In this document: one piece after another, positions 23,326 to 35,114 of the stretch
Layout: every line of letters begins with the position of its first letter
Numbering within the stretch: the stretch's first letter is position 1
DNA from: Armigeres subalbatus
Taxonomy: Eukaryota; Arthropoda; Insecta; Diptera; Culicidae
Assembly: GCF_024139115.2 (NCBI RefSeq)
Contig: NC_085141.1
Coordinates: 377,362,995-377,426,994, forward strand
Length of the DNA stretch: 64,000 nt
Reading direction: 5' to 3'
The notes under the pieces: model-generated
What the model was told of the DNA's origin: nothing
The model's input: the letters and a program-made list of their open reading frames with translations, nothing else
The model's database searches: none
Translations under genes and position numbers: made by a program

Positions 23326-23758
23326 TTGCTTGTTGTAGATCGAGAATCCATAAAAAAATATGCGGAGAGATGGTCAAGTGTTTAGCCAGAATTACAAGCA
23401 GGGGGAGGGGCAACTATAATTAAAGGAGGGGGAGGAGGCAGAAGAAATAAAAATTGCATTTTCAACATGCCCTCGGAACACCCGAAATATCTCCAGTGGC
23501 CAAGAGCAAATCTTGGATTTGGATGGTTTTGGATGAGGATAGAATTCTAGAAGAGTGTCCGCGTCCGATTGTCCCAATTTTATCAAAATTGGATTATTCT
23601 ACGCAAAGATATGACTTTCCACAAAATTTTTCCCATCTCAACCTTTTGGTATAACCCCTGTATTTGCTTCGTTTCGTTATTACAGGCAGCTACTCCTTTA
23701 TTAAACTTTTCCAGAATTATACAACGTTATATTGTGCCATTTAGTTGGAGAATGGGTA

Positions 23759-24255
23759 GGGTAAAACGTCCTATCGTTGTGGTATGTCCTAATGTTGCGG
23801 TAGTGTATAAATAGTCCATGCTGAATAAAAGAGTATCCGAAACAGGATACCTAAAACTCTTCGAATCAACCAATAGAACACCTTTTGTTTGACAAAATTT
23901 CTTTCAAAATGATGAAAAATCAACATTTTTCCTTAAAAAATTGCTTCCTTTGAGCCTATTATTGCGGTAGTGCTAAGGTCCTATTGTTGTGGTATCGCTC
24001 TCCATAAGAAATACAAGCAATACCGCAACAATAGGACTGACCTTCAAAAAATATCGCAACGATAGGCAACTGCGTCCTATTATTGCGGAAGTTTGTTTTC
24101 ATTGTGATAAAAACTAAACAACATAAGTTTAGATCATACTATTCAACTACATACTGCAATGTGAAAAAAGATGAACAGTTCATTTTTAAAGAATTCTCGA
24201 AATCAGTTTTATTTTGACGCGGTGCTTACCCTCTCCATAATAGGTCGTTTTATCC
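23759..24255 (-). mobile_element. TA-inserting MITE, copy 2 (inverted relative to copy 1)
   Basis: Termini GGGTAAAACGTCCTATCG and AGGTCGTTTTATCC, each flanked by TA. The content matches copy 1 at 5304-5839 in reverse complement, including CCTATTATTGCGGTAGTGC, the AACAATAGGACTGACCTT stretch and AATCAGTTTTATTTTGACGC. Forty bases shorter than copy 1 through small deletions. Non-autonomous. Confidence 0.8.
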
Positions 24256-24374
24256 TACGTAGCTTAGCATGTTCTGCTATGACAGCTGGATGAATTTTGT
24301 TGCCCATTGAACTTATGAGCGTAGCCCTTTCGCAAGTAATCGGCAATCAGCTCCTGAACACTAAGGGTATGCGA

Positions 24375-24470
24375 TAACACACTTTTTCCTAACGAAACGA
24401 AACGAAACGAAATTTAAAATGTCTATGTTGATTCGGATCGAAACGAAACGAAATTTTGATTTTTTTTTTC
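24375..24470. repeat. (CGAAA)n tract with CCGCGGAATTT motif
   Basis: Several CGAAACGAAACGAAA runs separated by about 40 bases, ending at CCGCGGAATTTTTATT. A related block with CGAAATTCCGCGGAATTTCG lies at 28930-29100, where it borders the truncated BEL element. Confidence 0.55.
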
Positions 24471-25070
24471 CGCGGAATTTTTATTAAATTGTGCACGCAA
24501 TTCTGATTTCACTTTTTCGAAGTCGATTAACTGTTTTGCGACCAGACGAGTTACAATAACTGAAAGGCAATCTGTGATAAATCCCCATATTCTCGCATAT
24601 ACCATTGGCGATGAGACAATACCCCAGTATTTGTGCCGCTTTCAAAGAAATTCATCGTGGAGCGTGTGCTCCCTGAATCTGATCAATTTTATATCAGTTA
24701 TATATCAGTAAGTATATAAAAATAAAGAAATTGTGGGATTTTTCATATACCTACGGATTCAAATTTTAAAACCTTAGTTCACTTAAGAATTATGTAATTA
24801 TGCTAAAGCATACTTCATATTGTCTTGTCAGCGTGGACTAGGTACTGACTTAGTCAAAATTAGAAAATGAATGCTTAGATTTTTTTTTTATTCAGTGGGA
24901 TACTCAATTACGTTTCCATATCTACCAGGTGTACACGCAGATAAAACCAAAATGTATTCCTTCTTATTCTTCGTCTACATATATAGCATACATTTGCTCA
25001 CTAGAAGAATCCTGTGCACCTTTCTAAAATGTACGAAGATATGCATTTCCGATTGAATTTAACAGACCCA
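24471..25070. other. Intergenic, nothing recognised
   Basis: AT-rich; no gene, RNA or element ends seen. Confidence 0.35.
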
Positions 25071-25072
25071 TA

Positions 25073-25143
25073 CTGCCGTGAATCGCATATCTGTCCCAGC
25101 TGGGTTTCCTATTCATATGGGACAAATATGCGATTCACGGCAG
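25073..25143. repeat. Short hairpin MITE (26-bp arms, one mismatch)
   Basis: The arm CTGCCGTGAATCGCATATCT continuing to GTCCCA at 25073-25098 pairs with 25118-25143 with a single mismatch, leaving a 19-base loop. TA occurs immediately outside or near each arm. A diverged relative is at 21645-21695. There is no coding content. Confidence 0.7.
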
Positions 25144-25149
25144 CATAGT

Positions 25150-25790
25150 CTTATATACAATCAGCTCGACAAACTGAGCTATTGTCTGTGTGTCCTTGAC
25201 ATATGAGAATAGCTGTTATGGTCAGTATAAGCTGAAAGCAATCTTAAGTAAAGAACTTCCAGCAATTTTAATGATCTTTCAACCCGCTCTGGATTTTATT
25301 TTTGCAAATTCCATGCGAAGATCTAGAAATGTCCACAAATCTGCAATGTTCCTTACATACAGCGCCGTGGCGTGCGGTTGGCCAGGCTGGCCTCCGCCAA
25401 GGGCGCCAGTCTTTAGGGGGCGCCGAAATCAAGGATTACGCTATAAGCAAAAGACAAATTTATTTAGTTTAGGGTTGGTACAATGGTAGAGATATGTCTT
25501 ATGACAAGTGAGAGATATGTGGAATAATCTAGAGTAAGCCCAAAATATTGCCTTTTTTCCACATCAACATGTTATATGGATTTGGTTTAGTTTTGACTGC
25601 TAATCCGATTTCTCAAGGACTTCTGAAACCGGTTACAAGAGGTCAGTAGAAAAAAAGAAAAAAAAACAAAAATATAATATTTAACAAGTTATTTGACAAT
25701 CATGGATTTTGATTATCAACATTGTGTGAATCGGATTATTTAAAATTTTAGCTATTACATATTAGGGCCACCGAGGGATTTCCGGAGCCA
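25150..25790. other. Intergenic, nothing recognised
   Basis: AT-rich sequence without element ends or coding signals that I can support. Confidence 0.35.
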
Positions 25791-26212
25791 TAATGTTTGA
25801 TAGCAGTGACTATTCGCGAAATGTAGAACTTATTGAAGCAGTGCAGTATACATTCAAGCGTTTTTTGGATAGAAAATTCTATTACCCTTATGAACCAAGT
25901 CAGAGAAGAATAAGTCGCATGCAGATCACATCATTAACTGATCGTCGGCGCGTCCTTGATGTGTCTACGCTTCCTCGACTTGTACATGGTTCTATTCACT
26001 GCAGCAGTTTCCCACGCATGGTCTACGCCAGTTGGATCTGTTCTACATCCCTAGATCAAGGACAACCCTGGGAAAAGCTGCACCTCTTTCTCGTTTATGC
26101 CAGACTTACAACGAGGGCTACAACGAAGTGGACATTTTTATGGAACTTTCGCGATTCAAAAGGATTATCCGAAACTAGAAGCTTTGCTAATCTAATCTAA
26201 TCTAATCTAATC
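25791..26212 (+). pseudogene. 3' end of a non-LTR retrotransposon with (TAATC)n tail
   Basis: An open frame begins MFDSSDYSRNVELIEAVQYT and continues with FKRFLDRKFYYPYEPSQRRI and ITSLTDRRRVLDV. This matches the C-terminal part of jockey- or CR1-like polyproteins, where a Q-x2-F-x-R segment is followed by a Y-x(n)-R and a S-L-x-x-R-R-x-x-x-D block. The remaining frame loses similarity, and the element ends in five TAATC units at about 26187-26212, a microsatellite tail typical of some of these retrotransposons. The reverse transcriptase itself is absent, so this is a 5'-truncated dead copy. Confidence 0.65.
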
Positions 26213-26409
26213 GAACACAAACGCAGCCAGTACAAAGAAAGCATCCTGGAAAATCATTGAGTTAGATGACGCCCAATAATTTTTCTTGACAATATTGAAG
26301 CTCACAGCATACCAGTGGTATGACATAAACTTCAAAGCGCCGAAACTAGCAGCTTTGCTAAGCTTTAAAATTTTATTGTATTGTGGTCCGATTATTGGGT
26401 AACCCTGTA

Positions 26410-27093
26410 GGACAGAGGTTCCCAAACTTTTGGATATGCGATCCACCTAGCAGAATCCCATATTGCTTGCGACCCACCCAATGCATTGATTTTGTGAAAT
26501 TAGATAAAAATGAGTTCGCGTTCGATTGGACAAATTATAATAAATTGCTTTATATCCCATCATTGTATTTGTCAAAAATTCGTCCACATCCAATCCACAA
26601 TTTTTTCAGATTAGAATTTGAATTGGATTTTGATTTGATAAGGATTGGATTTGAATTAGTTTTGGATTGGATTTGAAATAGATTTGGATTGGATTTGATT
26701 TTTTTTTATTTCTTTATAAAAGTGAGTTTTAAATTATAAATAAAGTTCATCACTAGATTGGATTTTAAATAGATTTGGATTTGATTTAGATAGGATTCGA
26801 ATTGAATTAGGATTGGTTTTGAATTGGGTTCGGGGCTTACATTTGGATTGTATAGGGCTTTTTTCTACTTGCTCAAATATCGTATAACAAAAAAAAAATG
26901 CCATTGACCTCGTCAGGTTTGTTGTTCTTTAATCATTCAATCATTAGTTAGATCCTAATTCAAATTTCAAAATATGGAATAGATTTGTGGGACAAAATAG
27001 TAACAAAGTCATGAATTAAGATTTGTCTTTCGCGACCCACCACTGAACAGCCCACGACCCCCCTAGGGGTCGCGACCCACAGTTTGGGAACAC
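26410..27093. mobile_element. hAT-like MITE carrying a GGATTTG-rich core
   Basis: The left end CAGAGGTTCCCAAACTTTT and the right end ACAGTTTGGGAACACACC are imperfect inverted repeats of the kind found on hAT elements. CGACCCAC motifs follow each end in mirror orientation, with GGGGTCGCGACCC close to the right end. The interior at 26610-26840 is a degenerate TTGGATTTGAATTGG-type repeat. No 8-base duplication could be confirmed, and there is no transposase. Confidence 0.6.
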
Positions 27094-27169
27094 ACCATAC
27101 AGTTATTTTTCATTTAATTTTTCCTAGCTGGGCTCAGTGGTCCAAAGCTACATTTTACTTGATCCAAAT

Positions 27170-27441
27170 ACGTTCAATGTCAACTCCCGGCTACCAACAA
27201 ACCCAGTCCAAAAAATGGTTTTCCCTGATTCGACTAGATTCGGTAGAAACTCTGACCTTCAACCATCTCATCCCAGAGTGAAATTCTATTAACTCTGTTA
27301 GGTCCGGAAGTGGTTTCAAAACACCGTCAGACCCACTCCAGAATTCGATTTTCCTTAACGTGAATAGGTCCGATAACGATTCCTATAATCGACCGACGCA
27401 TTTCAGAGCTGGATTTCATTGACCCAACTAGACCCAGCAGT
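27170..27441. repeat. Degenerate tandem repeat of about 75 bp
   Basis: Three to four diverged units with shared CCAGAGTGRAATTC or CCAGAATTCGATTTTC and AGGTCCGRWARTG motifs. The Feilai SINE is inserted in the last unit. Confidence 0.4.
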
Positions 27442-27732
27442 GGGGCCCTCCTTAGCCGTGCGGTAAGATGCGCGGCTACAAAGCAAGACCATGCTGAGGG
27501 TGGCTGGGTTCGATTCCCAGTGCCGGTCTAGACAATTTTCGGATTGGAAATTGTCTCGACTTCCATGGGCATAAAAGTATCATCGTGTTAGCCTCGTGAT
27601 ATACGAATGCAGAAATGGTAACTTGGCTTAGAAACCTCGCAGTTAATAACTGTGGAAGTGCTTAATGAACACTAAGCTGTGAGGCGGGTCTGTCCCAGTG
27701 AGGGATGTAATGCCAACAAAGAAGAAGAAGAA
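27442..27732 (+). mobile_element. Feilai-type tRNA SINE, complete
   Basis: The head has an A box (TTAGCCGTGCGGTAAGATG) and a canonical B box GGTTCGATTCC at 27507-27517. Then come the body (GGTCTAGACAATTTTCGG, CATGGGCATAAAAGTATCAT, GATATACGAATGC) and an (AAG)n tail. The 11-base duplication GACCCAGCAGT flanks it exactly (27431-27441 and 27733-27743). Feilai is the abundant tRNA-related SINE of Aedes aegypti; the name is given from memory of its sequence. The intact flanking duplication indicates a fairly young insertion. Fragments of the same family are at 46262-46395 and 49911-50095. Confidence 0.9.
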
Positions 27733-28114
27733 GACCCAGCAGTTCATAGGCTCTGAAAAAAAACCTTAACATTTTTAATGAACTTCCAGCACGGCTCTGG
27801 AAGGTCGCTTAAATAACTTGTGAAATAATCAAAACAAAGTATCGACAGTCTGCAATTCAAATGAACTTCAGGAACAAAAGTTCTTGTTCTCTTCACGGTA
27901 TTGAATGATGTTTAAAGCATCTTTAAACCACTAAACCTTCAAATTTTACTGTTGATGCATTTCAAATTGTCAAATTGTTGTTAAATTTTCCGATTTTTAT
28001 AATAAAAAGAGGGGCACCAAATCATGGTTTCGCCAAGGGCGCTAGCAGTCCACGCTACGGCTCTGCTTACATATTGTGCAAATAGTCAAAGAAGAGCTTA
28101 TTAGCTTGATTAAC

Positions 28115-28400
28115 TGTACACATCGTAGTTGCTAATCATGATTGACCGAGAAACAGCAAATATGCACAGCTCACCAATTAAATAATATTCTTGGGATACA
28201 AAAAAGTTATTATTATTGTATAATTGCTTCAGTGTTTCCAATTCATGACCAATAATGATGCTAGTCACATGCTTATAGTCAATTTAGGATTAGGAGAGGA
28301 AAATTAGTTTAACACTCATTGTTATAAGAGACCAAGGAATGCTCTGCATCTCCGTGAGCTCTACGGGAAAGGAATCGTTGGTTAGTTGAGAAGGTAATTC
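28115..28400 (-). mobile_element. Fragment related to the insert at 41067-42708
   Basis: TCGTAGTTGCTAATCATGATTGACC and later GAGACCAAGGAATGCTCTGCATCTCC correspond in order to motifs at 41103-41330 of the (ATGCTC)n-tailed element. Similarity between them is patchy. The tail is absent here. Confidence 0.35.
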
Positions 28401-28889
28401 GTGTGAAGCCCTTGGTAAGCGACAAAATATGTATTACGAAGTTATTTTGAAAACAAGAAGACGAAAAATGTGTTTCAAATCAATACAATGCCAGATCAAT
28501 GTGTTTCGTTTAATAATCTTAATAATAATCTTCTACAACACGATCGATCCCGCACTAAATAATTTTGTGCTCTTCGATGCAGACATTAGTTTTATCACTT
28601 CACGTTCTCCCACACTAGTTGGCGTGATCAGCATCAACATGATCGATTGCACACTGGTTTAACAAATTTCTGCTACGCGAGGTAGATTGTTTTCACTTCG
28701 CGTTCTCCCGGACTAACTGCCGTCCCATGACTAGCATCCATATGATCGTTTCCGCATTCATATAGAAGAAAACTACATACGAATTTGTCGACTAAGAATG
28801 AGGTTATGTAGTAAGCGTTAATGGGAATATTGTATAACCTAAAGTTTTGAAAACAACTTTACGATTATGTTCAGCGGCGCAGCCAAAAT

Positions 28890-29100
28890 TTTTGATAATA
28901 TAAAGTATGGTTTAAGTTTAAATTTGTTTCGAAATTCCGCGGAATTCCGTTAAATTTCGTTAGAAGCTAGGTTTTTCTAGCGAAATTTTTGAAATTTTAC
29001 GAAACGAAACGAATTCAAGAAATCAGATTTCGCCTTGCTCAAATTCCGCGAAATTCCGCGGAATTTCGTTTCGAACCACCTGGAACGAAATTTTTGAAAT
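28890..29100. repeat. CGAAATTCCGCGGAATTTCG palindromic low-complexity block
   Basis: Repeated GAAATTCCGCGGAATTTCG palindromes and CGAAACGAAACG runs. It forms the breakpoint at which the BEL/Pao remnant is truncated. Confidence 0.55.
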
Positions 29101-30850
29101 ACCGCATATGCTTACTGAACTCTCTCCTAATGTTGGGCCGTTCGATGGCAATGGAGTGTAATCGACTATCAATCAAATCATCTACACGCCTCAGAACACC
29201 AGTTTCGAATCCAATCTCATTTCGCCGCGTTGTTCCCATTGATACATATGTTCCTCGCTAGTATCTTTTCGTCTAATGCCCATAACTAGGTTATTTGCGG
29301 TAGTTAAAACGCCTTCGAGTGTAAAGTGGTCTCGAAGTTTCTCGTTTAGTTGGCGATCGCTATCAGTCCTTTCGATATAGTCTTCCGATGGTAACCTATT
29401 GTAGGTGAGGATATTAGCTACAAAGCTCATCGTATTCCATAGTTTCTCGAACTTGAACTCGTACTACCATCATCAGAAATGTTCAAATGAACGCATTGAG
29501 ACATCCGTTCTTCGCGGTTTATGTTGCTCCTCCACTATAGAGGCAATGCTTCTTCCGAGCCGGATATTCTCCAAGGCGGTTAGCGACGAAATGTTCCAAT
29601 AATGTAGTTGACGAATCCTCGTCGATAAATGCATGGGAAAAGAATCAGCATTCTACATAAGATAAATAACGGACATATTCAGAGACGGCAAGTAGGATGC
29701 ATGTAAAAGTGTGTGGTGTTTTTAGCAACATCCCGCATCTTCGCTTTCTTGTCAAGATCACGGTATACAAAAAAACAAGGTAGGCTCGTAAGACAAATGA
29801 CATTTCAAGAGTGACGCATATTATATCGCCTCATGTTAGAGTACAAAAGTAAGCATGCTGAGACCGTAGAGCATCGTCTCGGTTCTGCTTGAGCGAAGAA
29901 AGTAGTTACGTCACATGTTTACATTCCAACTGAATGTTTACATACGGGCTGAGTCTGCCTTGTTTTTTTGTATGCCGTGGTCAAGATTTGCATGGCCACC
30001 TGCCTTTTGGTGAACAAGTCTCCGTAATTCGTTTATAGCCAGTGGTTCGAATATTATTTGACTGGCTGCTCTTACCAGTTCCCCGCATGTACAAATGGTC
30101 GCATATGGTTGTTTGCTTCTGTGGACTGCCCGGTGCATTATTAATGTATCAGGTAGATTTTCCACCAACTCCTGGATCAGTACCGGATTGGCTAAATGCA
30201 TGTACTGTTTCGCTTGGGAGGTCTACGTGGTTTTGAGGTAGGTACATAGTTAGAATTCCAAAACATTTTCAAGGCGATCTTGTCTAGGAGCCGGAGCTTG
30301 ATGAGCCTTTTCTATTAGAATCCTTGCAAAGAGCTCGGGTCTTCCGTACAGCATCAAAAGATCATTCTTCATGCCTGCCGTATCCTAACGGAACTATCAA
30401 TTCTATACTTTCGCCTCTAATTCTATCATGAACATGTACGTCTAAGTTTGGAAGATGATATTAGCATTTCCATATCATCAGAAGAGAATTAATCATCCAT
30501 ATTCCATTAAGTAGTCGACTTTGCACCGATTCGAGCGCATGACCCTTGATGCTTCGCTGCAGCCAAATAAGGATTTTTTTTGCATTAGTCCCTAGCAGCA
30601 CACATGTTTCACATAAGCTACTGCAACTCATATGTGACCAGATTTAGTCACAATCAAGTTGCAGCAACCACTTTTGTCGAACTTGTGCTGCTCGGGGTGT
30701 ATCCGCATACAATGGTCGTTTGTTTGAAGATACATATAAACATCGGTCTTCGAAGCTGCCGGAAAAGTTAGGAGGTTCTTTCTCCATCAACTGCCAGTCT
30801 GCTAATTGACTTCCGCTAAGCGCTACAGGGAACGCTTCCAACGATTCAAG
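29100..30850 (-). pseudogene. Degraded BEL/Pao LTR retrotransposon (gag, protease, start of RT)
   Basis: Read on the minus strand, a gag segment at 30841-30700 has GSQLADWQLMEKEPPNFSGS, the characteristic P-x-F-S-G motif. At 30410-30290 LLMLYGRPELFARILIEKAH and at 30200-30060 HLANPVLIQELVENLPDTLI are conserved gag landmarks. At 29630-29540 HAFIDEDSSTTLLEHFVANR is the aspartic protease active-site region (D-x-S-S in place of D-G-S-S; glutamate replaces the usual glycine, probably inactivating). At 29350-29110 QLNEKLRDHFTLEG, then after a frameshift IGFETGVLRRVDDLIDSRLH, mark the beginning of the reverse transcriptase. The polymerase, RNase H and integrase are gone. Frameshifts and stops are numerous. 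A 108-bp MITE at 30590-30697 interrupts gag. Confidence 0.75.
30590..30697 (+). mobile_element. 108-bp MITE, CCC(G)AGCAGCACA termini, copy 1
   Basis: Ends CCTAGCAGCACACATGTT and GAACTTGTGCTGCTCGGGG are inverted repeats. The interior matches, in opposite orientation, the copy at 52296-52401 (shared GTTGCAGCAACCA, ATCAAGTTGCAG, TGCAACTCATATGTGACCAG). Confidence 0.65.
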
Positions 30851-31930
30851 TGACGTATATGAGTTTTGTTCGAACAGGACAGGTTGTACCTCAGCGCAAT
30901 CTGGTCGAAGAAGATCCTTTGGTAATACTTAAATACGCTTAAAAGATTGCATTTGCCATTTTAATAATCCTCCTAAATTTTTAACTAATTTCGATGTAAC
31001 AGTGAGCACGCGTGGTTTTTACTATAAAAACAATAATTTTTATGGAAAACCGTTCCACAACGCTTCCAATTTAGCTCTATAAATATATGAGTACATTGAC
31101 AACATAGGGAATTTTACAAGGAAACAGGTCGTCTTTGTTGCGAAACGATTTGATGCTTGTAAAAAAAGTTATTAAGGAAATACTGAATAGTGAGAAATTC
31201 AATTTAACACGTAAAACAGTTACATCAAGAAGTGGATAAAGTGAATCTTGTATCACTGCACTATGGGGAATTAGGTGGCCGAAAATCAAGAATCGGCTAT
31301 CTCCGATTCGTAATTCAAGTTGACCTACTAAAAGCTAATGTTTTGGAGCATTTTATCCCAGAATATCAGCACTTTAAGCCATATGGTTATCAAGATATAT
31401 CAAAATATCAAGAATCAAAATTTATTCTTTCCAGTTTCTCGTCTACATACATAGCGATATGTATGTAGAATGAACCAGATGTATTGAATTAAGCCTTATT
31501 TCGTGGTTGAAATCCTTCTCCAGTACAAGTCCCACCTGGTTCTGGACCAAATATGTCCGCATCACTTCATTGGAACGCCTTCGCAGGTCTTCGTTCTTAC
31601 CCAGTTCAGTCTTCGTAGTCAGTCAGATGCGCCAAATATCTGCTCGAAACCCATTCGCTTCCGAAGTCGCACTACATATCTTTCTGACTGATCGCGTGAA
31701 CGAGTGAATTCTGATCCTACTACTCCTCCTTGCTAATACCGCCTCGGAACTCGGGAGAAAAGAGGCTTTTGTACCCACCCCGGAAGCTGCCGTTGGCTGT
31801 AGACCAGCTGCTTGGGACGAAACAGAACATCCTCATCAAAAACATGCACAGAACTTAGGGAACAATAAGTTGATTAGAATACAGTTCAACTAAGGCTTTC
31901 TTCTGATTGACTTTGAGAATTGTAAAAATT
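30850..31930. other. Intergenic; possibly leader or LTR sequence of the BEL element
   Basis: Upstream of the BEL gag in element order. 31500-31860 is GC-richer with no recognisable domain in any frame. No LTR pair was found. Confidence 0.25.
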
Positions 31931-33180
31931 ATCCTTCTAGGTTTTTTGAAGAAAATTCATTGTTGGATGTTGGATCAAAGGCTTCAGATTTTTGGTGAAA
32001 TTTCTAGTAGATTTTAAAAGTAATATTAGAAATAAAATAGAATTATTAGGAAAATGGCTTGAAGATTTTGAGGAAATCCCTTTCCGCATTTTCAGAAAAT
32101 TATTTAAGCATTTTGATGGAACTCCTATCATGAGTTTAAGGACAATCACGACAGATTACAAGAATGGCTGCCACAATAGCCGCGCTAACCATGACCTCGC
32201 GTTTTTTGGGGAACAAATTTCAAGTAATAGGTGGTCAACAAATCTAAAAATCATTGTTCTCATAAATGCTGCGCAGCAAAAATGAAAAATTGGTTTTAGC
32301 TGGTTTCTGAATCCTGATTTATAAGATTTGTGCATCTGAGATCGTGAGGTTGGTTTGAAATTGGATTTTAATCACCTTTAATCACTTTGAGGGAAAAACA
32401 TCTTTTCAGGAGTTTGAAAAAACTTATATTAACGTTTTGTGGGAAATCCTTCCTAGCGTTTGAGCAAAATCTTTCAAGAAGTTTAACAATAACCTTTTCG
32501 GCATTTAAAGGATATTTCCACCAGGATTTAGAAAAAAAATCCTTTCAAAATTATAAGGAAAGGCTTCCAATGTTTTGAGAAAAAGGCTTCCACCATTTTT
32601 GGGGAAAATCATTTGAAAACATTAAAAATTAAAAAAAATCTTTCAAAGTTTTGAGCGATTTCCTGTCAAAAACAACGCTTTCAAAATTTTGAAGAAAACC
32701 CTCCAAGGGTTCAAGTAAAAACTTTACAATATTGTGAAAAAAAACATTTCACGATTAGGCGTAATTTTTTTCACATTTTTTTGGAAATTGTTTTCAGGTT
32801 CTGGAGAACAGCATTTAAAAAAAAATTAGAATTATTCAGGACATAAACAATATTTTCAAGATTTGGATGAAAATCCTTTCAGTATTTGGAGGAAGTTGGT
32901 CTCAGGAATTGAAAGAAAATGCTACCACCATTTTGAGGAAAATTCTATCTACAGAAGGAAAACCCTTTCAGAATTAAAAAAAACCTTTTAAGATTTATAG
33001 GAAAGGATTTTCGGGATTTAGAAGAAAAGACTCTCGAAACCTTTCCGTATAATTTCTTTCAGGATTTTGAGGAGATTCGTTCCACAATTTGAGGATTTTG
33101 TTTTGAATAGGGTGAATATTTTTAGCATTTAGAGGAAATTCTTATCCTATTAGGGAAACGAAATTTTGATGAATGGTTTA

Positions 33181-34907
33181 ACCTTTCTGTCCCTGACGAT
33201 TGTTTTTAAGGGCTTTCAAAAATTAAAACTCTTGTGTAAACCACATTCCTTAATCGATTCCTTTGCAACAAGTTGCATTCGAACCATATTGGATTTGGGT
33301 CAACCGGTTTCAGAATTATTCCAGAATCCATTGAGATCAGTTGTCCCCGGAAAAAGTAGCTATTTACAAATTTAAGTCAAAACAGGTCGTGTGACACACT
33401 TCGTGATTTCACAAAACAATGATGAGAATTCAAACCGGCCATATTGGCCATAATTCGGGGGACCAAATTCAAGCAAAATAGGACGTGTGCCACCTCATAC
33501 TTGATTATTTTACGAAACAATGAAATTAACTCTGTTGTTGTGGCTCTAAGGACATTTGGTCTCATTGGCTGCGATTCGTGAAAACTACTAAACAAAGACT
33601 TGTTCAATTGGATCAAAACAGGTTATCAAAATCAAGGCTAGTCTAGTCGGATTGAACACAAGTCGCCAAGGAACCCTAAAATATCATTACCATGATTGCT
33701 TTGTAAAACCGTGAAGCAGTCTCACATGACCTGTTTTGACTCCATTAAGAACCATTCCATAGGTTCTTCAGGTTGCAGCGGATGTTACCTGATTCAACCC
33801 AACTAGTCCAGAAACGCTGGAAACATCAATCCCTTCGTTGCATTGTGAAATCATAAAGTTTGAGGTGTTACTTGACGTACTTTGACTCCATTTAGAAAAC
33901 AGGCATTCCACAATTCTTTTGGAATGTGGAAAATATGATTGGATTGAGCACAAGTTTCCCAGGAAACCTAAAATAAATTTCTTGCATTGGTTTGGAAAAT
34001 CATGTCTAATTGATCTGAGAAGTGACCATCCCGTAGGTCTCACGGATTGTGGCCGGATTGGATTCAAAAGGGCCAAGGACCCTAATAATATTATTTTCAA
34101 CATTATTTTTTAATTATGAAGTTTGAGTGTGAGACAACATATTTGAATTCAATTTTAACCTTTTCGTCACAATCAAAGGAAATGTTCATTCAGTGAGTAC
34201 TCCGGATTTTTCCATTTTTGTCCCGGATTGAACCCAAGTAGCCCAGGAACTCTAAAAATATCTCTCTCATCATTGCATTGCCCAAGTAACATTTTAAGTT
34301 TTATAACGCTCTTGAAGACCATAATTTACTCTTCAAGAGTGTTATTAAACCAGTATAAAACCAAAATGTTACTAGGGTGTGAAGTCATGAAGTAGGAAGT
34401 GTTATACGACGTGCTTTGACTCAATTTAGAAAATGCTTAATGTGTCCTCTGGATTGTGGCCGACGTGACCAGAATGAACCCAAGTAGCCCAGGAACCCTT
34501 TTAAATATTATTCTTATTATTGTTTTGTAAAATTATGAAGTTTAATGGCTCAATTTAGGAAATGGCCATTCCGGAGGTCCCCCAGATTGTGGCCGGATTG
34601 AATGCGAGTGGCCCAAGAACCCTAAAAATATCATTCTGGTCATTGTTTTGTGAAATCATGAATATTGAGGTGTCCACGACCTGTTTTGAGTTAAATTTGT
34701 AAATGGCCACTTTATCCGGGGACAACTAACCCCAACGGATTCTGGGTTTATTCTGGAACCGTGCAAAATATTGATCCAGCATAAATCAAAAATTGGGATC
34801 TATCCGAATTGAATGGAACTTGTTGCGAAGGTATCGGTTACGAAATGTGGTTTTTACGGCAGTTTTAATGTTTGAAAGCCCTTAAAAACAAACGTCAGTG
34901 ACGGAAA
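33181..34907. mobile_element. Element with about 220-bp inverted ends and a tandem-repeat core
   Basis: The left arm (33184-33400) and right arm (34690-34907) are inverted repeats. Both carry TTTSKGTCMCTGACG at the tip, GTTTTTAAGGGCTTTCAAA, a GCAACAAGTT block, a TTCCAGAATCC block, TTGTCCCCGG and an AAACAGGTCGTG junction. Between them are seven or eight diverged units of about 170-200 bases containing TTTGTGAAATCATGAAGTT, GACTCAATTTAGAAAATGGCC and GCCCAGGAACCCTAAAAATA. No transposase. Confidence 0.65.
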
Positions 34908-35019
34908 CGAATATACTTTTAGGGAATTCTAATCGGAGAAAGAGATTTTAACGATTTTAAAGGAAACCTTTCCAAAGGTTCGAGCGAATTCCTAAAAAGT
35001 TTGAAAAAAGGGAAAAATG

Positions 35020-35114
35020 CGGAAACCACGCATAACAGTCATTTCTATTATTCCACGCATGCTACGATGCAGCAAAACTGGAATAATGAAAATGACAGTT
35101 GTGCGTGGCTTCCG
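35020..35114. repeat. Long imperfect hairpin (35-bp arms)
   Basis: The arm GGAAACCACGCATAACAGTC with ATTTCTATTATTCCA pairs with TGGAATAATGAAAATGACAG with TTGTGCGTGGCTTCC at about five mismatches in 35. The loop contains GCATGCTACGATGCAGC. Half of this hairpin recurs at 39537-39575. A hairpin of this size could be a small MITE or a fold-back RNA precursor. Confidence 0.65.
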
